A DNA stretch of 64,000 nucleotides from CAUZIR01 sp034421295 (GCA_034421295.1 DAOUKM010000019.1:186001-250000); one strand, 5' to 3'. Shown: positions 8,097-18,054, numbered from the stretch's first letter. Numbers and translations: made by a program. Notes: generated by a model from the letters alone, not told the origin.

Positions 8097-9185
8097 ATGA
8101 CCCAGCTTTACGAGAAGCGATTCCTTGTACTTGAAGACGGAACCGTCATGACGGGGTGGGCCTTCGGAGCCTCCGCCACGGCAGTCGGTGAGCTCGTGTT
8201 CTCGACCTCGATGACCGGCTATCAGGAAATGCTGACCGATCCCTCTTTCGCCGGCCAGATCGTCGTGCCGACCTATCCGCTGATAGGCAACTACGGCATA
8301 AGCCCAGGGGATGCAGAATCGGCCAACATACGGGTCGCAGGCTTTGTGGTCCGGGAGCACTGCCAGCAGCCCAGCCACGCAGGGTCGGTGATGACGATCG
8401 ATGCGTATCTGCGCAGCGAGGACGTCCCTGGGCTGTGGGGAGTCGACACGAGGGCCCTGACTCGACGTCTGCGAACTCATGGAGTCATGATGGGCGCGCT
8501 CGGGCCCACCGTTGAAGAGGCTACGGTCCTGCTGAAGAAGGCCGCTTCCTACGGAGAGACGGACCTTGTGAGCCACGTCACCACGGCGCATTCGTATGAG
8601 TGGCGCAATCCTCCAACTCCCCACAGGCGCAAGGTGTTGGTATCGGACTACGGGGTGAAATACAACATCCTGCGCCTCCTGGAGCAAAGAGGGTGCCAGG
8701 TGGTCACATTTCCGGCAACGGCAACATCTGAAGAGCTATTGGCACAGGATCCTGACGGGATCTTGTTGTCGCCCGGGCCGGGCGACCCCGAATTGCTTGA
8801 CTACGCGGTCGAGACCGCCAGGGGCATCGTCGGCCGAGTACCCGTGTTCGGCATATGCCTTGGCAACCAAGTGCTCGCCAGGGCCTTCGGGGGACGGACC
8901 TTCAAGCTCAAATTCGGTCACCGTGGTGCGAACCACCCGGTCAAAGATATAAAGAGCGGCCGAGCCTACATAACCGCCCAAAATCATGGCTATTCGGTCG
9001 ACGCGGACTCTTTGCCGGGCGACGTGGAGGTCACCCATATTTCACTGAACGACGGGACGGTAGAGGGAATACGCCATCGCTCCATGCCAGTTGTCGCCAT
9101 CCAGTATCATTCCGAGGCGTCCCCAGGGCCGCGGGACAACGAGTATATTTTCGACAGTTTCGCCGCGATGATGGACCGTGACTAG
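8097..9185 (+). CDS. carA: Carbamoyl-phosphate synthase small subunit
   Basis: This glutaminase subunit hydrolyses glutamine and passes ammonia to CarB. The class I amidotransferase triad is complete: Cys254 in GICLGNQ, His338 and Glu340 in QYHSEASPGP. The residue after GICLG is Asn where most homologues have His; it is not catalytic. The ATG at 8097, 13 bases after the pyrC stop, gives 362 residues, the family length. The longer in-frame opening to 7947 overlaps pyrC and is not supported. The stop overlaps the carB start by 8 bases. Confidence 0.95.
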   Translation: MTQLYEKRFLVLEDGTVMTGWAFGASATAVGELVFSTSMTGYQEMLTDPSFAGQIVVPTYPLIGNYGISPGDAESANIRVAGFVVREHCQQPSHAGSVMTIDAYLRSEDVPGLWGVDTRALTRRLRTHGVMMGALGPTVEEATVLLKKAASYGETDLVSHVTTAHSYEWRNPPTPHRRKVLVSDYGVKYNILRLLEQRGCQVVTFPATATSEELLAQDPDGILLSPGPGDPELLDYAVETARGIVGRVPVFGICLGNQVLARAFGGRTFKLKFGHRGANHPVKDIKSGRAYITAQNHGYSVDADSLPGDVEVTHISLNDGTVEGIRHRSMPVVAIQYHSEASPGPRDNEYIFDSFAAMMDRD

Positions 9186-12100
9186 GCTCTCAAAGGTCCT
9201 GGTGGTCGGATCAGGCCCGATAGTGATCGGCCAAGCCGCGGAATTCGATTACGCCGGCACACAGGCATGCAAGGCCCTCCGAGAGGAGGGCGTGACCACT
9301 ATCCTGGTCAACTCCAATCCGGCGACGATCATGACCGACCAGGGCGTGGCGGACACCGTCTACATCGAGCCGCTAACCGTTGGTGTGATCGAGCGCATTA
9401 TCGCCCGCGAAATGCCGGACGGTATCCTGCCCACCCTGGGGGGCCAGACAGGCCTTAACCTCGCCGTCGAGCTGTCGGATGCAGGGATTCTCGACCGCCA
9501 CGGCGTGCGGCTACTGGGGACACCGCTTGAAACGATCAGGGCGGCCGAGGATCGCGAGCGTTTCAGGGACCTGCTCACCAGCATCGGCGAGCCCGTGCCA
9601 CCAAGCGCCATTGTGGAAAACGACGCGGACGCCATCCTCGCCCTGAAACGGATCGGCCTGCCAGCAGTCGTCCGGCCTGCCTACACGCTTGGCGGAACAG
9701 GAGGGGGCATTGCCGAAACTGAACAACAATACCATCGCATCGTGGCCGGAGGCCTCGCGGCAAGCCCGATAGGCCAGGTGCTGGTGGAAAAATCGCTGGT
9801 CGGCTGGAAAGAGGTCGAATACGAGGTGATGAGAGACTCGGCGGACAACTGCATCACGGTGTGCAACATGGAGAACTTCGACCCCATGGGCGTTCATACC
9901 GGGGACTCCATCGTCGTGGCCCCCAGCCAGACGCTATCCGACAAGGAATACCAAACGCTTCGCACCGCAAGCCTGAAGATCATCCGGGAACTGGGAGTAG
10001 AAGGTGGCTGCAACGTGCAGCTTGCCCTGCGACCCGGGGACGTGGTCGGGGCGAGCCTGGGTGATCAACAGCTAGATTCAGACTACTACGTGATCGAAGT
10101 CAATCCGAGGGTCAGCCGCAGTTCTGCACTGGCCAGCAAGGCGACCGGTTATCCCATCGCACGGGTGGCGGCAAAGATCGCAGTGGGCAGGCGCCTAGAC
10201 GAGATACCCAACGCCGTCACCGGCAAGACCGTGGCGGCCTTTGAGCCCGCGCTCGATTACTGCGTAGTGAAGATACCTCGTTGGCCTTTTGACAAGTTCG
10301 CCGACGGGGATCGATCGCTAGGCACGCAGATGAAGGCCACGGGCGAGGTAATGGCGATCGACAGGACATTTGAAGCCGCCTTCCTTAAGGCCGTAAGGTC
10401 CCTGGAGATCACCGACCGGGACGCGCTATGGGAGCCACAAGCGGACCCGGGGCGACAGCGTGGAGCCCTTCCGGAACGATCAGCGCACCAGGCAGATGCG
10501 CCCAGTGTCTCCGAACAGGTACCGGAAAGCAGGCCTGACTACGGCCCGCATGATGAACGACTTTGGGCCCTGCTTGCCGCCGTGCGCCGGGGATCGGATG
10601 CTGACGAGCTTTCCAGAATCACGGGCGTCGACCCGTGGTTTACCCGGGCCTTGTGGCGAATTGCCCAGATGGAAGGGAGGTTACTCGGGGAGCCCCTGAA
10701 CGAGGATCTGCTCCGGGAATCCAAGCGCATGGGCTTTTCCGACAGCCAGATCGGCCTGCTCACCGATCGCACGGAGGAGGAGGTGCAGGAGATACGGGAA
10801 GAACATGGGCTGCACCCCACATACAAGATGGTAGACACCTGTGCCGGCGAGTTCGAGGCTGAGACACCGTTCTTTTATTCAACCTACGAGCAGGAAAACG
10901 AGGCCCTGCCGACCGGTAAGCCCACCGCGGTGGTAGTTGGTTCCGGGCCTATACGCATCGGCCAGGGAATAGAGTTCGACTATTGTTCGGTCCATGCCGC
11001 CTGGGCGCTTTCCGACGCAGGTATCCAGAGCGTCATGATCAACTCCAACCCCGAGACCGTATCGACCGACTTTGACACCTCCGATCGGCTGTACTTTGAG
11101 CCTCTCGACTCCGAGAGTGTGAGAAACGTCATCTACAACGAGACCCTGTCTCCGGAACGATCCCCCGCGGGTGATGAAGGTGGAGAGGTCAACCTCGCAG
11201 GTGACGACCGATCACCTCCTCCCTCGATCGTCCAGTTCGGGGGCCAAACGGCGATCAACCTCTCCCAAACCCTTGACTCGGCCGGCCTGCCCATCCTGGG
11301 CTCGACTGCCAGGTCCATCGACACGGCTTCGGACCGCCATCTCTTTGAGGAGTTTCTCTCCCACTTGGGCATACCGAATCCCCCAGGGGCCGCAGTGTCC
11401 GACGTCGAGCGGGCGCTAATCGTTGCGCAGGAGATCGGCTATCCGGTACTGGTGCGGCCCAGCTACGTGCTGGGGGGAAGGGCTATGGAGATCGTCCAGA
11501 ACCCGAATGAGCTGGTCCGCTACATGTCCGGGGCCTTCGCGGCGGCGGCTGGTCGGCGAGTGCTCATTGACAAGTACTTTGAGGGGCGAGAGGTCGAAGT
11601 CGACGCCGTCTGCGACGGTGAACAGGTGCTGATTCCGGGGATTATGGAACACGTCGAGAGGGCCGGCGTGCACTCCGGGGACTCGATGGCAATCTATCCC
11701 GGTCTAACGCTGACCGAAGACGAGGTCGATGCAATCGTCGATTACACGACGCGCATCGGCCTAGGCCTAGGCGTGCGCGGGCTCATGAATATCCAGTACG
11801 TCGTCACCGGCGGGGGAACCTACAGGTCTCCGCTCAACGGAGCGGTGTCGCAATCGCCGACAGATTCACCCGGAGTACCGGCAGGGACCGGGCAGCAGGG
11901 CGACGATCAGAGCCGGTCGGCAGTCTACGTCCTGGAGGTCAATCCACGCTCCTCGCGGACTATCCCGTTCATCTCCAAGGTCACCGGCGTTCCCATGGTA
12001 CGCCTGGCCGTAAATGCCATGATGGGAAGCACGCTTGCGGATCAGGGCTACTCGGGCGGCCTGTGGAAAAAGAGCAAGATCGTGGCCGTTAAGGCGCCCG

Positions 12101-12648
12101 TATTCTCCATGTCTAAGCTGGCCGGCGTCGACACTTACCTGGGGCCCGAGATGAAGTCGACGGGCGAGGTCATGGGAATAGACCATGAATTCCGGCCCGC
12201 CTTCGCAAAAGCGCTCACCGCAGCAGGCCTGATGCTTCCCCGCGAGGGATCGGTGCTGCTCTCAATAGCCGACCGGGGCAAGGCGGATGCTGTGCCACTG
12301 GTCAAGGAATTGCACAATGCAGGCTGTCGCCTCTACGCGACCGAAGGAACCGCGCAATTGATTGCATCCCTCGATATACCGGTCGTTGCGATCACAAAGC
12401 GCCTAGGGCAGGGCCACCCGAACGTGGTAGACGTGATCTCGGACGGCACGGTAGACGCGGTGGTCAACACTGTCACAGGGGATCGGGAAACCCTTCAGGA
12501 CGGCTTTGCCATCCGTCGCGCTGCCACGGACCGCCGCATCCCCTGCTTTACGTCAATCGACACGGCCAGGGCCGCAGCCGAGTCGCTGCACGGTCGCACC
12601 GACGACTACTCCGTCAAGCCTCTCAGAGACTATCTGGACCAATGCTGA
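9178..12648 (+). CDS. carB: Carbamoyl-phosphate synthase large subunit, with unusual insertions
   Basis: CarB makes carbamoyl phosphate from bicarbonate, ammonia and two ATP. Both synthetase halves are visible: KVLVVGSGPIVIGQAAEFDY near residue 6 and VVVGSGPIRIGQGIEFDY near 580, each followed by an ATP-grasp domain. An MGS-like allosteric domain closes the protein. At 1156 residues it is about 85 longer than usual. The excess lies in three hydrophilic insertions: about residues 417-460 before the oligomerisation domain, 660-680 in the second half, and 880-920 between MNIQYVV and YVLEVNPRSSRT. All fall at loop positions and the frame is intact. The start is GTG. Fifth gene of the operon. Confidence 0.95.
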   Translation: MTRLSKVLVVGSGPIVIGQAAEFDYAGTQACKALREEGVTTILVNSNPATIMTDQGVADTVYIEPLTVGVIERIIAREMPDGILPTLGGQTGLNLAVELSDAGILDRHGVRLLGTPLETIRAAEDRERFRDLLTSIGEPVPPSAIVENDADAILALKRIGLPAVVRPAYTLGGTGGGIAETEQQYHRIVAGGLAASPIGQVLVEKSLVGWKEVEYEVMRDSADNCITVCNMENFDPMGVHTGDSIVVAPSQTLSDKEYQTLRTASLKIIRELGVEGGCNVQLALRPGDVVGASLGDQQLDSDYYVIEVNPRVSRSSALASKATGYPIARVAAKIAVGRRLDEIPNAVTGKTVAAFEPALDYCVVKIPRWPFDKFADGDRSLGTQMKATGEVMAIDRTFEAAFLKAVRSLEITDRDALWEPQADPGRQRGALPERSAHQADAPSVSEQVPESRPDYGPHDERLWALLAAVRRGSDADELSRITGVDPWFTRALWRIAQMEGRLLGEPLNEDLLRESKRMGFSDSQIGLLTDRTEEEVQEIREEHGLHPTYKMVDTCAGEFEAETPFFYSTYEQENEALPTGKPTAVVVGSGPIRIGQGIEFDYCSVHAAWALSDAGIQSVMINSNPETVSTDFDTSDRLYFEPLDSESVRNVIYNETLSPERSPAGDEGGEVNLAGDDRSPPPSIVQFGGQTAINLSQTLDSAGLPILGSTARSIDTASDRHLFEEFLSHLGIPNPPGAAVSDVERALIVAQEIGYPVLVRPSYVLGGRAMEIVQNPNELVRYMSGAFAAAAGRRVLIDKYFEGREVEVDAVCDGEQVLIPGIMEHVERAGVHSGDSMAIYPGLTLTEDEVDAIVDYTTRIGLGLGVRGLMNIQYVVTGGGTYRSPLNGAVSQSPTDSPGVPAGTGQQGDDQSRSAVYVLEVNPRSSRTIPFISKVTGVPMVRLAVNAMMGSTLADQGYSGGLWKKSKIVAVKAPVFSMSKLAGVDTYLGPEMKSTGEVMGIDHEFRPAFAKALTAAGLMLPREGSVLLSIADRGKADAVPLVKELHNAGCRLYATEGTAQLIASLDIPVVAITKRLGQGHPNVVDVISDGTVDAVVNTVTGDRETLQDGFAIRRAATDRRIPCFTSIDTARAAAESLHGRTDDYSVKPLRDYLDQC

Positions 12649-12663
12649 GACAGGAGGCGCCGC

Positions 12664-13605
12664 GTGGAAAAGAGATTCCTTGGAGACACTGGCATGGAAG
12701 TGACCCGGCTAGGGGTGGGGCTGGCCGCGATTGGAGAAGAAGAATCCCTTGAGACTATCGACAAGGTCGAGCGAGTACTCATCACGGCGCTTGATGCCGG
12801 CCTCAACTTCTTCGACACTGCCGAGTGCTATTTCGATAGCGAGGAGATGGTCGGGCGCACCATCTCCAACAGGCGCAGCGAGTTCTTCCTGGCGACCAAG
12901 TGCGGGCATGGCAAGCCGGGCGTGATTCCGCAAGGGCAGGCGGACGAGGACTGGTCCGGCCAAGCCCTCATCGACTCCATCGACCGAAGCCTCAGGCGCC
13001 TGCGCACCGACTATGTCGACCTCTTCCAGCTACACTCCTGCAGCAGGGACGAACTGGAAAAGGGTGATGTCATAGACGCGCTGCAGCGCGCCAGGGACGC
13101 GGGGAAGACTCGCTTCATCGGCTACTCTGGGGACAATGATGCTGCGGCCTGGGCCGTGGAATGCGGAGCGTTCGATACGCTCCAGACCTCATTTAACGTC
13201 GCCGACCAGAGGCCACGCACAGGCCTTCTTGCCAGCGCGAAGGAGCGAGGCATGGGGGTGATCGCCAAGAGGCCGATCGCCAACCGGGCCTGGGGAGTTC
13301 CCGAGAGTCCCACCCGGGGCTTTAAGTTTGACCCCAACTACGCGGACGAGTACTGGAAGCGCACGCAGGCGATGGCAGCTCTAGGTCCGCTAAAGGATGA
13401 TCCGAAAAGCCCTATCTTGCTGGCTCTAGGTTTCGTATTCGCCCACCCGGAGGTCGACGTGGCTATCGTGGGCACGCGAAATCCGGAGCACATGATGTCA
13501 AACATCGCCATGGTCGAGGCGGACGTCAGGATCTCAGAGGCCACGCTGGAGGACCTATACCGCCGGTGGAATCAACTCGACGATGACTGGGCAGGCATGA
13601 TGTGA
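12664..13605 (+). CDS. Aldo/keto reductase
   Basis: This NAD(P)H-dependent TIM-barrel oxidoreductase shows the AKR tetrad: Asp and Tyr in FFDTAECY (about residues 49-54), Lys in LATKCGHG and His in LFQLHSC. The Asp-Tyr-Val-Asp-Leu strand after RLRTD is typical of the YajO/potassium-channel-beta branch. The GTG start is well supported by AGGAGG at 12652-12657. It follows carB with a 15-bp gap and probably rides on the pyr transcript. Its substrate and any link to pyrimidines are unknown. Confidence 0.88.
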   Translation: MEKRFLGDTGMEVTRLGVGLAAIGEEESLETIDKVERVLITALDAGLNFFDTAECYFDSEEMVGRTISNRRSEFFLATKCGHGKPGVIPQGQADEDWSGQALIDSIDRSLRRLRTDYVDLFQLHSCSRDELEKGDVIDALQRARDAGKTRFIGYSGDNDAAAWAVECGAFDTLQTSFNVADQRPRTGLLASAKERGMGVIAKRPIANRAWGVPESPTRGFKFDPNYADEYWKRTQAMAALGPLKDDPKSPILLALGFVFAHPEVDVAIVGTRNPEHMMSNIAMVEADVRISEATLEDLYRRWNQLDDDWAGMM

Positions 13606-13684
13606 CGCTAGCCGCGTCGGCCCCTAGCCTCCAGCGAGTTCGTGCACCAACGATTGATTCGGCAGAGTCCCTTGCCCATCGGCG

Positions 13685-15640
13685 TCAAAGGTTATCGATC
13701 GATATCGGATCGATTTCGTCCGCCAGTTCAAAGCCGAAGACTCGGGAGTAGAAATATAGCTCCCCCTCCAGCGTTCGCTTGATGTTCGCCGCCTGGCGAA
13801 AGCCGTGCTGCTCACCCTCGTAGGCGACGTAGGCCACCGCTAGGCCCTTTCCTCGCAGGGCGTCCACTATCATCTCGGCCTGGTTGGGCGGGACTACCTT
13901 GTCCTCCAACCCCTGAAAGAGGATGACGGGGCGGTCAAGACTGTCCACATGGTGGATCGGAGAGCGTTGTCGCCATACCTCAGCTTGTTCAGGGTACGGC
14001 GCTATCAATCCGTCAAGGTAGCGGGACTCGAATTTATGGGTGTCTCTGGCGAGCGCCTCCAGATCGCTGACGCCATAGTAGCTTGCCCCCGCCCGAAAGA
14101 TGTCCCGGAAGGTGAGCGCAGCCAATGTGGTGAATCCGCCAGCACTCCCGCCGTCGATGGCCAGACGTTCGGCGTCGACGTCCCCCCGGCGGGCAAGATG
14201 TCGAGCGGCGTTGACGCAGTCGTCGACATCGACGATCCCCCAGCGGCCGGTAAGGCGGCGCCGATATGCGGTGCCGTAGCCTGTGGACCCGCCATAGTTC
14301 ACATCCACTACGGCTATCCCACGGCTGGTCCAATACTGGATGGCCAGGCTTCGGGTGGAGGTGGTGGCTGCGGTAGGCCCGCCGTGGATCTTGACCAGCA
14401 AGGGGGGCTTCTCGTCCTGCGGTCCCTCGAAAGTCGAGTTCGTCGGCGGGTAGAAGAAGCAATGGGCGGTCTCGCCGCCCTCCGTGGGAAACTCGATGGC
14501 CTCTGGAACGCTGAGGCTCTCCTCCTCGACGTCAACCGATGCCGGTCGGCTTATGGCGCTCGATGCCCCGGTGGCCAGGTCAATGCGGACGATCTCAGGG
14601 GCCTTCGTGGGAGACCCGGCCCTAACGACCGCAAAGCCATCTCCGACCTGAACACCGGAGTAATCGCTATACGGCAGATCAAGACGATTCATCTCCCCCG
14701 TTGCCGCATCTAGCAGGCCCAGCGACCACTCACCTCGCTGCACGTAGGCGCATACGATGCGGCCGGACGACGCGAAGCCATAGGTGCGCATCCCGAAAAC
14801 CCATGCCGGGGTGGCAAATTCGGCCTCCATCAGGTGGACGGCCTCTACGTCAAAGCCCGCTGACCGTTCAACCACTCGATAAAGGTTCCACCAGCCGGAA
14901 CGGTCCGAGACCAGATGCAGGATCCCGTCTGGCGACCACTCGGGCTGGAAGATCGACTCATCCACCCCGCCTGCGACCCTGCGGGGGTCGATAACTCCCG
15001 TATCGTCGACCTCAGCCACCCATAGCTCGCAGCCGTCCCAGGGCATGTTCGGGTGGTTCCACTGCAGCCAGCACAGCCTCGAGCCATCGGGGCTAAGGCG
15101 CGGGTTTGAGTAAAAGTCGGCGCCGCTCACCAGAACCTGCTGCCGCATTTCGACCTCGGGGGCGAAGGAGACGGCGACGATCTGGTTCGCGGCTTCGCCG
15201 CACGGCGCCTGATACGTGTGATCCTCCAGAACCGCGATGAGCCGGCCGCCGCCAGCATCCACCACGGCGTCCGCGTAGCGCAGATCGATGTCTTCGGGAG
15301 TCAGGGGGAACGGCTCTTCTTCACGGCGGAGGCCGTAGATCCTCTGGTCGCTGAAATTCGAGTAAAAGAGCGTTCCGCCGGAGACGGCATAGGCCCCGCC
15401 TCCATACTCGTGTACCCGGGTGCGCACATTGTGGTCCGCAGGCGTCAGGTCCTCAAAAGGTCCCCCGATACCCCTGCGTCTCACAATGACGTTGCGACCC
15501 TTCTCGGCCGGACGTCCTTCAACCCAGTAGACGTCTTGGCCATCAAGCATGACCTGGCTCAGGCTCACCGTCCCACGCACGATCAGATCGGCCGTGATGG
15601 ACGACTGCCAACTGCCGTAGGGCGCGGTCCGCTTTGGCAT
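13685..15640 (-). CDS. S9 family prolyl oligopeptidase-type peptidase
   Basis: This is a serine peptidase with an N-terminal beta-propeller and a C-terminal alpha/beta-hydrolase domain, similar to acylaminoacyl- and dipeptidyl-peptidases. The catalytic residues are Ser499 in GGSAGGF, Asp580 in GLEDKVVPP and His612 in EGEQHGF. Propeller signatures such as LSPDGSRLCWLQWNHPNMPWDG and WSPDGILHLVSDRSGWWNLYR match this family. The ATG at 15640 has a strong AAGGAGG site; the in-frame ATG at 15667 does not. With 651 residues it has family length. No signal peptide, so it is probably cytosolic. It is divergent from the sbcC remnant. Confidence 0.93.
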   Translation of the reverse strand: MPKRTAPYGSWQSSITADLIVRGTVSLSQVMLDGQDVYWVEGRPAEKGRNVIVRRRGIGGPFEDLTPADHNVRTRVHEYGGGAYAVSGGTLFYSNFSDQRIYGLRREEEPFPLTPEDIDLRYADAVVDAGGGRLIAVLEDHTYQAPCGEAANQIVAVSFAPEVEMRQQVLVSGADFYSNPRLSPDGSRLCWLQWNHPNMPWDGCELWVAEVDDTGVIDPRRVAGGVDESIFQPEWSPDGILHLVSDRSGWWNLYRVVERSAGFDVEAVHLMEAEFATPAWVFGMRTYGFASSGRIVCAYVQRGEWSLGLLDAATGEMNRLDLPYSDYSGVQVGDGFAVVRAGSPTKAPEIVRIDLATGASSAISRPASVDVEEESLSVPEAIEFPTEGGETAHCFFYPPTNSTFEGPQDEKPPLLVKIHGGPTAATTSTRSLAIQYWTSRGIAVVDVNYGGSTGYGTAYRRRLTGRWGIVDVDDCVNAARHLARRGDVDAERLAIDGGSAGGFTTLAALTFRDIFRAGASYYGVSDLEALARDTHKFESRYLDGLIAPYPEQAEVWRQRSPIHHVDSLDRPVILFQGLEDKVVPPNQAEMIVDALRGKGLAVAYVAYEGEQHGFRQAANIKRTLEGELYFYSRVFGFELADEIDPISIDNL

Positions 15641-15690
15641 TGCTTCCTCCTTCTCACCTGGGCACACCGGGGGCCCGGCGGCACCGTGCT

Positions 15691-15696
15691 TATACT
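15691..15696 (+). promoter_or_regulatory. Candidate -10 element before the sbcC remnant
   Basis: TATACT ends 6 bases before the ATG at 15703, so the predicted start point falls on or next to that codon, as in leaderless transcripts. No convincing -35 element is seen. Confidence 0.35.
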
Positions 15697-15702
15697 AACC
15701 TG

Positions 15703-16325
15703 ATGATCCCGCTGCGACTGTCGGTTCGGAACTTCATGTGTTACCTCGAGCCGCCTGCACTCGACCTCAAGTCCATCCAGATCGCCTGTCTCCTCGGCCC
15801 AACGGCCACGGGAAGTCCGCGCTCCTTGACTCCATCACATGGGCGCCCTGGGGAGCGACGCGGACGCGTACCCAGGACAAACTCATCCACCAGGGCCAGG
15901 CCGACATGTCCGTCGAGCTGGACTTTTCTGCAAGGGATCGAATCTACCGAGTCTGCAGCCGCCACTCCAAAAAACGCGGCAGACAGGGCGCGACCATACT
16001 TGAGATGCAGGTCGAGTCGAACGGACGGGCGATTCCCATCACCGGGACTACGGTTCGGGCAACCGAGGCGGCCATACGAGGCTTAATCCACATGGCTTAC
16101 GAAACCTTCGTGAACACAGCGTTCCTGCTACAGGGTCGAGCGGACATGTTCACCGCCGCCACGCCGTCCAAGCGCAAACAGCTATTGGCCGAGGTGCTGG
16201 ACCTCGGCTACTACGAACTTCACGGCAACGTGGCACGTCGATCCAGCCCCGCCGGCGCCACGGGCGGTGGACGTCGGCGTCGGGTAGACTGGGCTCTCCG
16301 CATTTCAAGTATTGCAGACAGGTAG
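15703..16325 (+). pseudogene. sbcC: Truncated and frameshifted sbcC exonuclease-subunit remnant
   Basis: The first frame encodes MIPLRLSVRNFMCY..., the N-terminus of SbcC/Rad50-type ATPases. At about 15795-15800 the match moves to the next frame, where PNGHGKSALLDSITWAPWG supplies the Walker A loop. A missing C in a short run (ggcccaac) explains the shift. The second frame continues through LIHQGQADMSVELDF and the Q-loop region TAFLLQGRADMFT...KRKQLLAEVLDL, then homology ends near 16235, just before the thiolase. SbcC normally has about 1000 residues; the coiled coil and second ATPase half are gone. No sbcD is adjacent. The frameshift could be a sequencing error, but the truncation could not. 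Confidence 0.85.
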
Positions 16326-16332
16326 GAAGACC

Positions 16333-17565
16333 ATGGTCCGGCTACTCGGGGGATACCAAACCGACTTTGTGCGCAACTGGCTGAAGGAGAGCCGCGGCAT
16401 CCACGACGTCATGACCGAGGTGATTGACGGGGCCCTGGCTGCCTCGCAGCTGACCGCTGGCGACGTCGAGACGATCCACGTTGGGAACGCGGCCGCGGAG
16501 CTTTTCTTGTGCCAGGGCCATCTTGGGGCTCTTGCGCTTGAGGCTAACCCTGCACTCCGCGGTCTGCCCACGGCGAGGCACGAGGCCGCCTGCGCATCGG
16601 GAGGCGTATCGATCCTCGCGGCCTGGGCTGAGATCGAAGCTGGCCGATACGACGTGGCGTTGGTGGTCGGCATAGAGCAGATGAAGACCGTCAGTCCCAG
16701 CCAGGGCTCCGAATACCTGGGCACAGCAGCCTGGTATGAGAGGGAAGCAAAGGGCGTGGAATTTCCCTTTCCCAAGTTATTCGGCCGGCTGGGTGCCGAG
16801 TACATGCGGCGCTTCGAGATGCCGCCGGACGAGTACGCTGAACACCAGGCGTATCTGTCCGACCTGATGTACCGTCACGCCCGCAACAACCCGTTAGCTC
16901 AAACTCGGGCGTGGGATCTGTCCCAGATGGCGGACAAGATGGACAGGCGCATCTCTCCCGAGATCACGGTCCGGGACTGCTCGCAAATCACCGATGGGGC
17001 TGTTGCGATCGTGCTCGCCTCCGAGGCGTATGCCGCCGAGCACGCCTCCACAAGAGACCTAGAGATGGAAGCGATGCCCGCTCTCCTCGGGTGGGGTCAT
17101 ACCACGGCACCCATAGCTATCGACGACAAGCTGGACGAGAGCGCATCTGACGAATACATTCTGCCTCACGCTAGGCGCGCCATCTCGCAGGCCCTTTCTC
17201 AAGCAAGGATCAACGAGGCGGCCGATCTTGACGCTTGCGAGTTCCATGACTGCTTCACCACCACCGCGTATGCGGCTGTCGATTTGATTGGCCTGACGGC
17301 ACCGGGTGAAAACCGTCAGGCGATTGAAGAGGGATGGCTAGAAATGGACGGTCGACTCCCATTGAACCCCAGCGGGGGCCTGATCGGCGGAGGGCATCCC
17401 GTAGGAGCCACCGGCGTCAGGCAGATCCTCGACGCGGCAAAACAGACGACCGGCAGCGCCAGCGACTATCAGGTGCCCATCAACAGTGGCCGGGTTCTTA
17501 CCGTCAATATTGGCGGCAGCGGCACCACGACGGTTGCAACCGTCGTCGGGCCACCCGCACCGTAG
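16333..17565 (+). CDS. Thiolase / acetyl-CoA acetyltransferase, SCP-x type
   Basis: This thiolase-fold enzyme of the lipid-transfer/SCP-x branch cleaves or forms beta-ketoacyl-CoA. The nucleophile Cys87 is in HEAACASGG. A His lies in CEFHDCF and the last His (His355) in GGGHPVGATG. The second catalytic Cys of classical thiolases is replaced by the GGSGTT ending, as in this branch. The ATG at 16333 (410 residues) follows a GGTAGGA-like site; an earlier in-frame start at 16312 adds 7 residues. It is followed by a MaoC hydratase 39 bp downstream, a common pairing in acyl-CoA or side-chain degradation. Confidence 0.88.
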   Translation: MVRLLGGYQTDFVRNWLKESRGIHDVMTEVIDGALAASQLTAGDVETIHVGNAAAELFLCQGHLGALALEANPALRGLPTARHEAACASGGVSILAAWAEIEAGRYDVALVVGIEQMKTVSPSQGSEYLGTAAWYEREAKGVEFPFPKLFGRLGAEYMRRFEMPPDEYAEHQAYLSDLMYRHARNNPLAQTRAWDLSQMADKMDRRISPEITVRDCSQITDGAVAIVLASEAYAAEHASTRDLEMEAMPALLGWGHTTAPIAIDDKLDESASDEYILPHARRAISQALSQARINEAADLDACEFHDCFTTTAYAAVDLIGLTAPGENRQAIEEGWLEMDGRLPLNPSGGLIGGGHPVGATGVRQILDAAKQTTGSASDYQVPINSGRVLTVNIGGSGTTTVATVVGPPAP

Positions 17566-17604
17566 CCCACTGGCCCCCATACCTAGGACCGACGGAGAGG
17601 CGGA

Positions 17605-18039
17605 ATGAACATCGACATGCCGGCAGCGCTGAGACTTGGCGCAAAGAGTTCCTTTACCAAGACGATCACCGAGAAGGACGTTGTCGACTTCGCCCGCATC
17701 AGCGGCGATGACCAGCCCGTGCACCTTGATCCTCAGCACGCGTCTGCCACTCGCTTCCAAGGCCGCATCGTCCACGGCACGATCCTGATCGGCCTCGTCT
17801 CAGCCGTACTTGGTCACGTCATACCGGGTCCCCGTCATACCGTTATATTTCTGGGCCAGACTTGCCGATTCCAAAATCCTGCCTACCTCGGGGACACCGT
17901 GACCGTAGAATGCGTCGTCACCCAGGTTCGCGACGACAAACCGGTGGTCACGCTATCCTGCAACGCCAGAAACCAGGACGGCCTGGAACTGATGACAGGC
18001 GAGGCCACCACATACGTCGATCCATATCCGTACAGCTGA
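17605..18039 (+). CDS. MaoC-like (R)-specific enoyl-CoA hydratase
   Basis: This 144-residue single hot-dog-fold protein has the hydratase-2 motif SGDDQPVHLDPQHA...GRIVHG, with the catalytic Asp and His. It probably hydrates trans-enoyl-CoA to (R)-3-hydroxyacyl-CoA. The ATG start has a GGAGAGGCGG ribosome site. It follows the thiolase on the same strand, which suggests a shared acyl-CoA pathway. The length is that of PhaJ-type proteins. Confidence 0.88.
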   Translation: MNIDMPAALRLGAKSSFTKTITEKDVVDFARISGDDQPVHLDPQHASATRFQGRIVHGTILIGLVSAVLGHVIPGPRHTVIFLGQTCRFQNPAYLGDTVTVECVVTQVRDDKPVVTLSCNARNQDGLELMTGEATTYVDPYPYS

Positions 18040-18054
18040 CCCCGAGCATTTAAT

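Noticed and set aside
8028..8687. Minus-strand open frame inside carA
   Set aside because: Antisense shadow of the CarA gene without recognisable domains.
13949..14713. Plus-strand open frame opposite the S9 peptidase
   Set aside because: The peptidase frame carries a full catalytic triad and propeller motifs; the opposite frame has none.
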